Origin: an uncultured Lachnospiraceae bacterium
GTDB taxonomy: Bacteria > Bacillota > Clostridia > Lachnospirales > Lachnospiraceae
Assembly: GCA_910587155.1 (NCBI GenBank)
Contig: CAJULA010000008.1
Coordinates: forward strand, 48,337-112,336
Length of the DNA: 64,000 nt
Direction: 5' to 3'
Positions 7,272-15,088 of this stretch are shown in pieces (position 1 is the first letter of the stretch; every line of letters begins with the position of its first letter). A program made the position numbers and the translations under genes. The notes under the pieces were generated by a model. It was not told where the DNA came from. It saw only the letters and a list, made by a program, of their open reading frames with translations, and made no database searches.

Positions 7272-8006
7272 TCAGGTACGTATTTTGGTCAGGACATAGC
7301 CGAACCTGATCCATCTGTTGAAGGCGGCTTCCTCTTCCCTGTCTATGATGATCGGTCTGCCCAGATTGTTGACCGGTTCCAGTACCCAGGGAGAGGAGGC
7401 GGCCAGTCTGCGGACGTAGACGCGGCCCGTGTCCTTATTCAGAAAGATTCCGGTATCGCCCTCGTGGATCGCCTTTTTGCAGATCAGAAGGATGTCGCCA
7501 TAATGATAGGCCGGATGGAGATGATCGGATGTGATCTGTATACCGCAGTAAAGATCGTCTCCGAATTTTTTGCGGTAGGAAGCGGCATTGATTTTATAGA
7601 AATGAGAAGAATCATACAGCATGCCGTCTTCCATACTGCCTGTGGGTACAAAGACGGTAATATAATCGTCCGTATCTGTATGATCCTCGGAAAAGTCGAT
7701 TTCGAAATCAAGGATACCTCTGACAAAATTTTGCTGCCGGGGAGACATGCTTTTCCATTTCTGGAGAAGCCGGGTATCCTCTTCATACTGATCAATCAGT
7801 TCCAGAATTGCCTTCCCCGTCATGGCCTGCAAAAGTTGTGCCGTATACAGATCAATTTTTGTCGTTGAGCCGGAGATGATTTTCTTATAACCGGACAATG
7901 ACATTTCCAGCTTCTTTGCCATCTGCGCCTGTGTCAGTCCGCGCTTTAATCTCTCCTTTTCCATATTCAGCGTAAAATTCTTTGCAATCTCCTGCTTTGA
8001 TAACAT
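7272..8006 (-). CDS. XRE-family regulator with S24/LexA-like C-terminal domain lacking the catalytic dyad
   Basis: 244 residues. Residues about 14-62 form a helix-turn-helix (GLTQAQMAKKLEMSLSGYKKI). The C-terminal half has the LexA/CI fold pattern: SDHLHPAYHYGDILLI, then EGDTGIF, then YVRRL. Aligned with the usual GDSMEP motif, the nucleophilic Ser position is His162. The usual VKRL Lys is Arg199, exactly 37 residues on, as in LexA Ser119-Lys156. Self-cleavage is therefore unlikely. The start is ATG 8006 with AGAGGT upstream. It diverges from the Spo0A-like gene, with a palindrome between them, so mutual or auto-regulation is plausible. Confidence 0.78.
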   Translation of the reverse strand: MLSKQEIAKNFTLNMEKERLKRGLTQAQMAKKLEMSLSGYKKIISGSTTKIDLYTAQLLQAMTGKAILELIDQYEEDTRLLQKWKSMSPRQQNFVRGILDFEIDFSEDHTDTDDYITVFVPTGSMEDGMLYDSSHFYKINAASYRKKFGDDLYCGIQITSDHLHPAYHYGDILLICKKAIHEGDTGIFLNKDTGRVYVRRLAASSPWVLEPVNNLGRPIIIDREEEAAFNRWIRFGYVLTKIRT

Positions 8007-8081
8007 GACAGTACCTCTACAAATGGTCACTTTCGGAACCATTTTTTATCTTTGGAAACGGATCAGGAAAGGCTTTTGGCC

Positions 8082-8111
8082 ATGACAGTAACTCCTTTTC
8101 CGGTATATAAT
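8082..8111 (+). promoter_or_regulatory. candidate promoter of the Spo0A-like gene
   Basis: ATGACA (8082-8087) and TATAAT (8106-8111) are 18 bases apart, pointing to the gene at 8176. The -10 box is one half of the 16-bp palindrome at 8106-8121, so a protein bound there would block this promoter. Confidence 0.5.
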
Positions 8112-8121
8112 TCGAATTATA
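8106..8121. promoter_or_regulatory. perfect 16-bp palindrome, likely operator
   Basis: TATAATTCGAATTATA reads the same on both strands. It contains a consensus -10 hexamer in each direction, and its centre TTCGAA carries the TCGAA core of a Spo0A box on both strands. It sits midway between the divergent XRE-like and Spo0A-like genes, so either product could bind it. Binding is inference. Confidence 0.55.
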
Positions 8122-8175
8122 ACACACGCGTAATAATATTGAAATAAAAATGTAAGATAGAAGGGCGGGATATCT

Positions 8176-8667
8176 ATGAAAAGGGAATTTGTGGAGCATG
8201 TGTTAATATCAATGGGAATGCCCGTGAAGCTGAAGGGCTTTAAGTATATTGCAGAAGCGGTGCTGCTTCTGGATACACCCGAGTGGCAGGAACCTAAATG
8301 GACGGCTCTGTATTACAAGATCGCCAGATTATACGGAGATACGGAATCACGGGTGGAACGGGCCATCCGCAATGCGTTTACCACAACCCGTACCCGGGTT
8401 ACCAACTATGAACTGATTGATCATTACATTGGATTTACCAATTGTCAGAATTCCAACTCTATTACCTTTCTACACCGAAACATCAAAGAAGAATTTTTGA
8501 AAAAGCAGCAAGAAGAAAAAACGGAATTTATATGGGACGAAGAACAGGAGATACAGTTTGCAGAGGTAACACTGGAACAACTTCAGTCTTTCAACGAAGT
8601 AACCGCAGATATGATCAAAGAGATCGTGCGCAAGACATTGAAGGAGATGCTATTTGAACTCGCATAA
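8176..8667 (+). CDS. stand-alone Spo0A-type DNA-binding domain protein
   Basis: 163 residues. Residues 1 to about 110 align with the C-terminal effector domain of Spo0A: ISMGMPVKLKGFKYI, then KIARLYGDTESRVERAIRNAF (the recognition-helix region), then NSITFLHRNIKEE. There is no receiver domain upstream in any frame, so it cannot be a phosphorelay target in the usual sense. A further ~50 residues, acidic and helical, are absent from Spo0A and may mediate dimerisation or partner contact. The spacing from a GGGCGGG-like ribosome site supports the ATG. It is followed by a strong terminator, so it is monocistronic. Confidence 0.82.
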   Translation: MKREFVEHVLISMGMPVKLKGFKYIAEAVLLLDTPEWQEPKWTALYYKIARLYGDTESRVERAIRNAFTTTRTRVTNYELIDHYIGFTNCQNSNSITFLHRNIKEEFLKKQQEEKTEFIWDEEQEIQFAEVTLEQLQSFNEVTADMIKEIVRKTLKEMLFELA

Positions 8668-8677
8668 CAGTAATTGA

Positions 8678-8720
8678 AACGACGGATGACAAAGCAGGGA
8701 GCATGTCAGCCGTCGTTTTT
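8678..8720 (+). terminator. rho-independent terminator
   Basis: AACGACGG (8678-8685) pairs with CCGTCGTT (8710-8717), with an inner TGACA/TGTCA extension and a T run to 8720. It lies between the convergent Spo0A-like and LRR genes. Confidence 0.8.
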
Positions 8721-8738
8721 GATATTCCTCTATGTATA

Positions 8739-10682
8739 TCAGCGGATCAGGATGTCATCCAGTCCGGCCGTATCGGCGATGGGGTTGTCTTCACAGAGAA
8801 CGAATTCCAGCGCGGGAAGCTCAGTGAGCGGTGTCAGGTCAACGACGTAATTGTCGGTGATGTCCAGCAGTCTTAACCCGGTCAGACCATACTCGGAAAG
8901 AAATGTCAGGTCGGTCAGTTCATTTCCCTTCAGATATAGAGTATCCAGTCCGGGGAAGTTTTCAAACATATCGGTATGCTGGGACAGGGTCAGTTTCTGC
9001 TCATCCTGCAGCCAGCCCCGTCCGCCCGCGTCAGTGAGCTGATAAAGGGTAACATTGTCCATATCCAGCACCCTCAGATTTTCATTTGGAGAAAGAGATT
9101 CCGTATTCAGCCCGATGTTGCAGTCAGCCATATAGAGCTCCTCAAGAGTGGGAATGGAGAGGAGTGCGGCTGCGTCTGCATAGACGGTGCTGCCTGTGAT
9201 ATCCAGTCCCAGCAGACCCGGAATGCGTGTGACAGGTTCCAGATTGACGTGATAGCCGGACATATCATACAGATCAAGATAGATCAGATTGTGCAGGGAA
9301 TCCAGAAACGTCAGATCTTCGCAGTTACAGTCATCCAGAGACAGATAAGACACATTGCCCGCGTCGCGCACGGCGCTTATGTCACCGGCCCCTTTTATGC
9401 CCAGATATTCCAGATTCTGCAGTCCGGCAAAAGAAGGAAGGGTGTTTTCATAGGAAACAGTCAGCTGTAGCTGTGTCAGGTTCGTCAGTTTTTCCAGTGT
9501 GCTTAAATCACTGATTTTCCAGGTATCTTCAAGGCTTAATTCTGTCAGGGAATCCGCACACGATTCCAGCGCGTGAATGGACATCAGTTCATCCGTATCA
9601 GAAAGATAGAGTGCGGACAGCATGGGCATATTTTCCACGAAACCGATATCCTTCAAAGAGGAAGACTCGATGGAAAGATGCTGCAGTGCGCCCAGGTCGT
9701 AAAGCGGACTGAAATCCGAGACACGGTCGCAGTCGGCAAGGGAAAGCCCTTCCAGGCCGGGCACGGACGAGAGTGCGCTGATATCCTGCATATCCGAACA
9801 GTCTGCCGCAAAGAAGATCAGATTGGGGAAATTTTCGATGCCGTCGCAGGAGTTCATGAAAATAGTGGAGTTGATCTGGATATAGGAGATATTTTGCGGA
9901 TCAGGCACCGCATCATACAGTTCGCTCAGTGTCATATCGGAAGAGATGCAGGCCAGAGAGTCCATACCTTTTAAGTCGCCCGGATTCAGATGTCCGTATT
10001 CCAGAGCCAGCCAGGAAACGTTTTTGAAACAGGAGAGATCCGCCAGATCCATGTACAGGTCTTCATTGAGAAAATAATTTATGGTCGTACCGTCATCCAG
10101 ACAGCAGGAAATACATTTACGGTTATCATCGTCATAGTACAGATCCAGTTCTGTAATCTGGTTCAGATGCGCCATTGTGATCTCGGAAAAATCCACATCA
10201 AAAATCTGAGAAACCAGTACCTGAAATGACTCTGACTGGGGAAGCGCATCCTCTTCCATGACGGCGCTTTCATATTCTGACGCAGTGCTTTCCGTGGGAG
10301 CGGCGACAGTGGAAGCATCCACATCTTCGCCGGACAGGCTTGAGACATGGAAGAGGGCCACGGCGACGACAAAGACAAAGACAATGCCAAATGTGACCCA
10401 ACCGATGATGGCGGAAACATTTGCCTTGTTATTATGGCGGGAAGCGGATACCGTGATGCCGCGCGGCGGCTGATAAGGAATCTGCCCTCCTGCATAGGTC
10501 TGCTGATTTGTGACAGGCCCCGGCTGCATCGCGGGCTGCTGCCACTGGGGCGTGGAATCCACAGATATGGGAGATGTGGCATCTTTATCTATGATCTGAT
10601 AATAACCGCAGTTCTGACAGATCATACGGCCGTCCTGCTCTCTCATGCGTGTGGAACAGATGGGACATTTTTCAAGTTTCAT
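8739..10682 (-). CDS. zinc-ribbon, single-pass membrane protein with leucine-rich repeats
   Basis: 647 residues. The N-terminus has a zinc ribbon (Cys6, Cys9, Cys22, Cys25), then a Pro/Gln-rich linker and one membrane helix (about residues 90-113). An acidic Ser/Glu/Ala-rich stretch leads to a long outer part built from irregular leucine-rich repeats of about 20-24 residues. Recurring units resemble NLxxLxLxxCxxxxDxxPL, as in bacterial internalin-type LRRs. The expected topology is zinc ribbon inside, LRR outside. No sortase signal is present. AGGAAAGGAAC precedes the ATG. It diverges from another membrane-anchored repeat protein. Binding partner unknown. Confidence 0.75.
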   Translation of the reverse strand: MKLEKCPICSTRMREQDGRMICQNCGYYQIIDKDATSPISVDSTPQWQQPAMQPGPVTNQQTYAGGQIPYQPPRGITVSASRHNNKANVSAIIGWVTFGIVFVFVVAVALFHVSSLSGEDVDASTVAAPTESTASEYESAVMEEDALPQSESFQVLVSQIFDVDFSEITMAHLNQITELDLYYDDDNRKCISCCLDDGTTINYFLNEDLYMDLADLSCFKNVSWLALEYGHLNPGDLKGMDSLACISSDMTLSELYDAVPDPQNISYIQINSTIFMNSCDGIENFPNLIFFAADCSDMQDISALSSVPGLEGLSLADCDRVSDFSPLYDLGALQHLSIESSSLKDIGFVENMPMLSALYLSDTDELMSIHALESCADSLTELSLEDTWKISDLSTLEKLTNLTQLQLTVSYENTLPSFAGLQNLEYLGIKGAGDISAVRDAGNVSYLSLDDCNCEDLTFLDSLHNLIYLDLYDMSGYHVNLEPVTRIPGLLGLDITGSTVYADAAALLSIPTLEELYMADCNIGLNTESLSPNENLRVLDMDNVTLYQLTDAGGRGWLQDEQKLTLSQHTDMFENFPGLDTLYLKGNELTDLTFLSEYGLTGLRLLDITDNYVVDLTPLTELPALEFVLCEDNPIADTAGLDDILIR

Positions 10683-10858
10683 ACGTATCTTGTTCCTTTC
10701 CTGTAATAGTGGATATCGCTTTCTCTCCGTACACGGCGTACTGCCAGGGGATTGAGGTATACCCTTGTAATGATTATTTTAACATAAATAAGGATAAAGG
10801 GGAATTGTGATTTATGGCAGGAAGGGGTAAAATAATCTGAGACAGGGGAGGTGCGGCG

Positions 10859-12193
10859 ATGAAGAGCAGGAAAAACAAAATCTGTTATCTATTGCCGGTC
10901 CTGCTTATTCTGGCTGTGGCCCTGGGACTGTCGCCGGTGACGGAATGGGTTCGCAGAGAAAAGGGTGAGCGGGAGGGAATTGTGATTGACATAGAGGATA
11001 ACAGTGAGTATGCCGGGAATCCGGATTATGAGTTGTATGGTTATACCCGCTATATCCGGGACGGAGAGCTGCTGCTTCGGGCGGAGCGGTATGACGGCGA
11101 CGGGTGGCAGCAGGAATGGATGCAGTGGGTTTACGACGAAGCGGGGCGGACGGCAGAGGAACGCTTTTGCGACGGCCCGGGGCGTGAGTGGGAAACGGGT
11201 AAAGAGAAACAATATGAATATGATGAACAGGGAGACCTTGTGCATGAATGGGAGTACGAAAACGGTATCCTGAATGAGGAGAGCTTTTACCGGCCGCTGG
11301 AGGAAGGATTTGCAGGCGTCACTTATACTTACGAAGTGTCCGGAAAAGAAGGAAACAACCCCTTGTGGCAGATCGCTTCCTACGAGTCCTATGTGTGCAA
11401 TACACAAGGGGACGTCCTCTATTGTCTGCGCTATGACAAAGATGGGGAACTGACCTCATCCATGCGTGCGTACTATGATGAGAGGGGACGGCTGCTCGGA
11501 TGGAAGGAAGGCAGCAGGGAGGATGCGAGATGGCGGGTATACAGTGCCGACTGGCAGGAGGAGGGTGGCACGGTTGCCAATACCGTAACCTGTTTCGGGA
11601 GGACGGTGTATGCGGAAACCTATGTTCGCGATCCGGCTACGGATGCACTGCTTCTGACGGCACATACGCCGGGGAGCGAGACGGGAGAGGACTCGGGCAT
11701 CTACCGGGCGGCGTATGACAAAAGCCAGCTTTTATGGGAGATGAGCTGCCTTGGAGAAAGACTGGACTGCTTTCGGTCTCTTTGTTATGACCAGGCCGGA
11801 GCACTCAGTCACGAACTGGCATGTGTGGCGTATGATGACGGATTTGACTGTGTGCTGCGCCGTTATGAATATGACAGCGAGGGAAGACTGCTGGGAATGT
11901 ATGATTATGAGAGTCGCGTCGTATATGGAGCGATGGGCATGGACGGCGGCAACGGATATGCAGTGCTTGCCGCGGAAACATTCGGAAAATGGCCGCTTGC
12001 GATCCTGATCTATGATCCGGACGGTGAGGTAAGGGAACGTCTGTCGTTTGATGAATCCGGCATGTTTACTGAGGAAAAGAAAGCTGGCGGAAGTATGAAG
12101 GAGTGGGAGGGAGAACCAAAACATGGCAATGATAGGAATCGATCTGGGAACGACAAATTCACTGGCGGCACTCTGGCGGGGCGGCCGGGTTGA
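10859..12193 (+). CDS. membrane-anchored or secreted YD-repeat-like protein
   Basis: 444 residues. A basic start and hydrophobic segment (about residues 8-25) act as a signal or anchor. The exported part contains recurring Y-D/E-x-x-G-x-L elements, such as YDEAGR, YDEQGDL, YDKDGEL, YDERGRLLG, YDSEGRLLG and YDPDGEV. These are typical of YD/RHS-type beta repeats, though much shorter than toxin-bearing RHS proteins and without a toxin tail. GGGGAGGTG precedes the ATG. Its last 71 bases overlap the Hsp70 gene in another frame, so its final ~23 residues are probably unconstrained and translation is likely coupled. Confidence 0.65.
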   Translation: MKSRKNKICYLLPVLLILAVALGLSPVTEWVRREKGEREGIVIDIEDNSEYAGNPDYELYGYTRYIRDGELLLRAERYDGDGWQQEWMQWVYDEAGRTAEERFCDGPGREWETGKEKQYEYDEQGDLVHEWEYENGILNEESFYRPLEEGFAGVTYTYEVSGKEGNNPLWQIASYESYVCNTQGDVLYCLRYDKDGELTSSMRAYYDERGRLLGWKEGSREDARWRVYSADWQEEGGTVANTVTCFGRTVYAETYVRDPATDALLLTAHTPGSETGEDSGIYRAAYDKSQLLWEMSCLGERLDCFRSLCYDQAGALSHELACVAYDDGFDCVLRRYEYDSEGRLLGMYDYESRVVYGAMGMDGGNGYAVLAAETFGKWPLAILIYDPDGEVRERLSFDESGMFTEEKKAGGSMKEWEGEPKHGNDRNRSGNDKFTGGTLAGRPG

Positions 12194-13841
12194 GCTGATC
12201 CCCAATTCATTTGGGGAATATCTGACGCCGTCGGTGGTCGGTATCGGACAGGGCGGAGAGATCCATGTGGGCCGGGTGGCGGCGGAGATGCTTATCACCA
12301 GTCCGGCACATGCCTTTGCAGAATTCAAGCGCAATATGGGGACAGACTGTAAATATGGAAAGGATGGGGCCTATACGGCAGAAGATCTTTCTTCTTTCGT
12401 ACTGCGCAGGCTGAAGGAGGATGCGGAGGCCTATCTGGGAGAGCCGGTCACGGAAGCGGTGATCAGCGTCCCGGCCTATTTCAATGACGATAAACGATGC
12501 GCCACAAAAAATGCGGGGAAGCTGGCCGGGCTCCATGTAGAGCGTCTGATTAATGAGCCTTCCGCCGTAGCCCTGAAGCATCATATGGGAAACGAAGAGG
12601 CGGAAACGTTTATTATCTTTGACTTTGGCGGCGGCACGCTGGATGTTTCGCTTGTCGACGCGTTTGACAATATGGTGGAAATCCAGGCGGTGGCAGGAGA
12701 TAATCACCTTGGCGGCAAAGATTTCAATGAGCTGATTGCCGCTGAGTTTTACAGAGAAAATAAGATTATGGAGCATCTGCTGACGGAGGAAGAGCGGGGA
12801 ATCGTCATCAAAGAGGCAGAAGCGCTCAAACGCCAGCTTACGGATACTGACAGTGCCAGACGGACAGTCATACTTGGCGGCAGAGAATATACAATGCGGA
12901 TGACAAACCAGCATCTGATCCATACGGGCGCAGAACTGTTTCGCAGGATGGCGGTTCCCATCAGACAGGTAATCAGTGACAGCGGGCTGGAGGTGGGAGA
13001 TATCGACAAGATTATCCTGGCCGGCGGTTCCTGCCGGATGCCCGTGGTGGCCCGTTATCTGAGAACTCTGTTGGATATCCCGGTGGTGGCGGATGAAAAT
13101 CCCGATGAGAGCATCGCCATGGGAGTCGGTATCGCGGCTGCCATCAAGGAGCGTGAGGGAGATGTCAGGGATATGATCCTGGCGGATATCTGCCCCTTTT
13201 CCCTGGGAGTCGCTGTTTATGACGGGAGTTTTTCCCCGATTATACAGAGAAATGATACCCTGCCCTGCAGCCGGACAGAATATTATGTGACGGTCAGCGA
13301 CAACCAGACGGCTATGAAGTTTCCTGTCTATCAGGGGGATAATCTGATTGCCAGAGAAAACCTGCTGCTTGGAACGATGGAGATCACCGGCCTTCCCCGG
13401 GCGCCGAAAGGAACCGTGGGCGCCTCCGTCACCTTTCTGTATGATATCAATGGTATTCTTGATATCCGTATTGACAGCGGCAGACAGAAGCTGCACAAGG
13501 TAATCATGAACAAACGGATGGGCTTAAGCGAACAGGCGCTGGAGAAACGGCTGGAAGAACTGCGGCAGATGACCCTCAGTCCCATGGAGGATGAGAAAAA
13601 TCTGTACCTGATTGAAAAGGCGCAGCGACTGTACCGGGAATGCAGCCCCGGCGTGAGAAGCTATCTTGTGTCGGCGCTGATGCATTTCCGCGAAGTGCTG
13701 GAAAACGGGCAGGGACGGGAAATCAGGGAAGCCTATGTACAGTTTTCCGTTTATCTGGACGCGATAGAGAAAAACAAGTTTCATTTCAGCGGCTTTGACG
13801 AATCCTTTTTTGAAGACGACAGGGAAGATGAGATGGACTGA
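12123..13841 (+). CDS. HscC-like Hsp70 family chaperone
   Basis: 572 residues. The ATPase domain has GIDLGTTNS at residues 5-13, FGGGTLDVS around Asp167, and the adenosine motif GGSCRMPVV. The substrate-binding part is shorter than in DnaK and the lid is reduced, as in Escherichia coli HscC (about 556 residues). The following gene encodes a membrane J-like protein of the type paired with HscC. It is a specialised Hsp70 rather than the housekeeping DnaK; clients are unknown. The start lies within the upstream YD-repeat gene, after GGAGGGAG. The locus may serve quality control of that exported protein, which is speculation from position. Confidence 0.85.
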   Translation: MAMIGIDLGTTNSLAALWRGGRVELIPNSFGEYLTPSVVGIGQGGEIHVGRVAAEMLITSPAHAFAEFKRNMGTDCKYGKDGAYTAEDLSSFVLRRLKEDAEAYLGEPVTEAVISVPAYFNDDKRCATKNAGKLAGLHVERLINEPSAVALKHHMGNEEAETFIIFDFGGGTLDVSLVDAFDNMVEIQAVAGDNHLGGKDFNELIAAEFYRENKIMEHLLTEEERGIVIKEAEALKRQLTDTDSARRTVILGGREYTMRMTNQHLIHTGAELFRRMAVPIRQVISDSGLEVGDIDKIILAGGSCRMPVVARYLRTLLDIPVVADENPDESIAMGVGIAAAIKEREGDVRDMILADICPFSLGVAVYDGSFSPIIQRNDTLPCSRTEYYVTVSDNQTAMKFPVYQGDNLIARENLLLGTMEITGLPRAPKGTVGASVTFLYDINGILDIRIDSGRQKLHKVIMNKRMGLSEQALEKRLEELRQMTLSPMEDEKNLYLIEKAQRLYRECSPGVRSYLVSALMHFREVLENGQGREIREAYVQFSVYLDAIEKNKFHFSGFDESFFEDDREDEMD

Positions 13842-13864
13842 CCGGCAGGAGAAGGGAAGAATCT

Positions 13865-14992
13865 ATGGATATATGGAACGTGCTGGGGATTGCGCGGACG
13901 ACGGATATCCGGCAGATCAAAGGAGCCTACGCCCGGCAGGCCAGACAATATCATCCCGAGGATCACCCGGAGCAGTTTCGCCTGCTGCAGAAGGCTTACA
14001 AAGCGGCGCTGCAGTATGCCAGAAACGGCGGGCGCACGGGGACGGCACACATACAGTCCGGGGACCTGGGGAGAGAGCCGGAGGCCCATACGCAGCCGAT
14101 GGACTGCCGGACAGAGCCGGAGGCCCGTATGCAGCCTGCGGATCGGCGCCCGGAGCCGGAATCCGGGCAGTCGCCTGTTGTTCTGCCAAGGGACGTGCCC
14201 TCCGCTGCGTCATCGTCTGCGCCGGCCGGAGCCGGAACGGGCGAAGAACGGGAGTTTGATTTTTCCGGGATTGATGCAGACGGGGAAAAAAACAGTTTCT
14301 TTGTGCAGTTTCATCTGATTGTCTGCAATCCGTGTCTGATCAATAACCGGATTGCCTGGAATCTGTTTCTGAACAGGCCAAAGTGCCAAAAACTGTTTCA
14401 GGAGCCTGCCTTCAGGGAAGAATTTGTCAGAACTCTCTGTGGTCTGCATGGATTTCGCAGAGATACCCTCCTTTTGTTTGAACAATATCTGAAACAGTTT
14501 CACCAGGAACAGGAGGGACAACGCGGCAGACGCAGGGAAACGGATCTGCCCTGTTTTTTAAAGATGAAATGGCTCCATACCCGGATGGCCGCATTTGACA
14601 GCGAAAGATTTAAGGGAAAAGAAGGTATGGCGTTCCAGAATATGGTCATGGCCCGTTTTCGCCGTCAGGAACGCATGATTGATCTGGGGCGCCGCAGGGA
14701 TGTGGAAGATTATATGCAGGTTTACTTCGCATTTGCCGCTTCCAATGAAGAAAAACTGTACCGCCTTTACCGGAAAAGGAAATATGCCCGCCTGCGAAGC
14801 GTCGTTTTGTGCCTGCTGATCCTTTCGCTTTCCTTTACCGCTATTTTGGGCGGCGGACTTTTGCAGGGCAGGGCGGCCCGGAGGGCAGAGGAGGCCTATC
14901 GGGAGGAGATCCGTTCTCAGCAGGAAAAACAGGCGCCTGCGATCAGAACAAGGGCCGAGAAAGAGATAGACAGGATACTGGAGAAGTATTGA
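13865..14992 (+). CDS. DjlC/HscD-like J-domain membrane protein
   Basis: 375 residues. An N-terminal J-like domain (residues 1-60) starts MDIWNVLGIARTTDIRQIKG, with H30-P31-E32 in place of HPD inside YHPEDHPEQF. This HPE form is characteristic of the E. coli DjlB/DjlC group that partners HscC. A disordered Glu/Pro-rich spacer follows (about 65-120), then a helical region, one membrane helix (about 312-333) and a charged tail. AGAAGGGAAG precedes the ATG, 23 bases after the Hsp70 stop. The pair is probably a dedicated chaperone system at the membrane. Confidence 0.78.
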   Translation: MDIWNVLGIARTTDIRQIKGAYARQARQYHPEDHPEQFRLLQKAYKAALQYARNGGRTGTAHIQSGDLGREPEAHTQPMDCRTEPEARMQPADRRPEPESGQSPVVLPRDVPSAASSSAPAGAGTGEEREFDFSGIDADGEKNSFFVQFHLIVCNPCLINNRIAWNLFLNRPKCQKLFQEPAFREEFVRTLCGLHGFRRDTLLLFEQYLKQFHQEQEGQRGRRRETDLPCFLKMKWLHTRMAAFDSERFKGKEGMAFQNMVMARFRRQERMIDLGRRRDVEDYMQVYFAFAASNEEKLYRLYRKRKYARLRSVVLCLLILSLSFTAILGGGLLQGRAARRAEEAYREEIRSQQEKQAPAIRTRAEKEIDRILEKY

Positions 14993-15015
14993 TCACATGG
15001 CGCCCGAACATCAGG

Positions 15016-15044
15016 TTGTAATTTTATCTTCGTTTTGTTAGAAT
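15016..15044 (+). promoter_or_regulatory. promoter for recG and probably the cobalamin operon
   Basis: TTGTAA (15016-15021) and TAGAAT (15039-15044) are 17 bases apart, with a TGT extended -10 element. Transcription would start near 15051, leaving under 40 bases before recG, too short for a riboswitch. No further promoter is evident before cbiD, so read-through into the cob/cbi genes is expected. Confidence 0.7.
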
Positions 15045-15088
15045 ATGTTAAGGTTATTGTCAGAGCATGTTCTGATGGGAGAGTACAG

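Noticed and set aside
7236..7868. 210-codon plus-strand frame opposite the XRE/S24 gene
   Set aside because: The minus-strand reading has clear HTH and S24-like features and a good ribosome site; this one has neither.
12123..12193. Frameshift or sequencing error joining the YD-repeat and Hsp70 genes
   Set aside because: The Hsp70 has its own ribosome site and a perfect N-terminus, and the YD-repeat frame is open to its stop, so a true overlap explains it.
13917..14213. Minus-strand proline-rich frame opposite the J-protein spacer
   Set aside because: It is the antisense of a Glu/Pro repeat-like linker and has no start signals.
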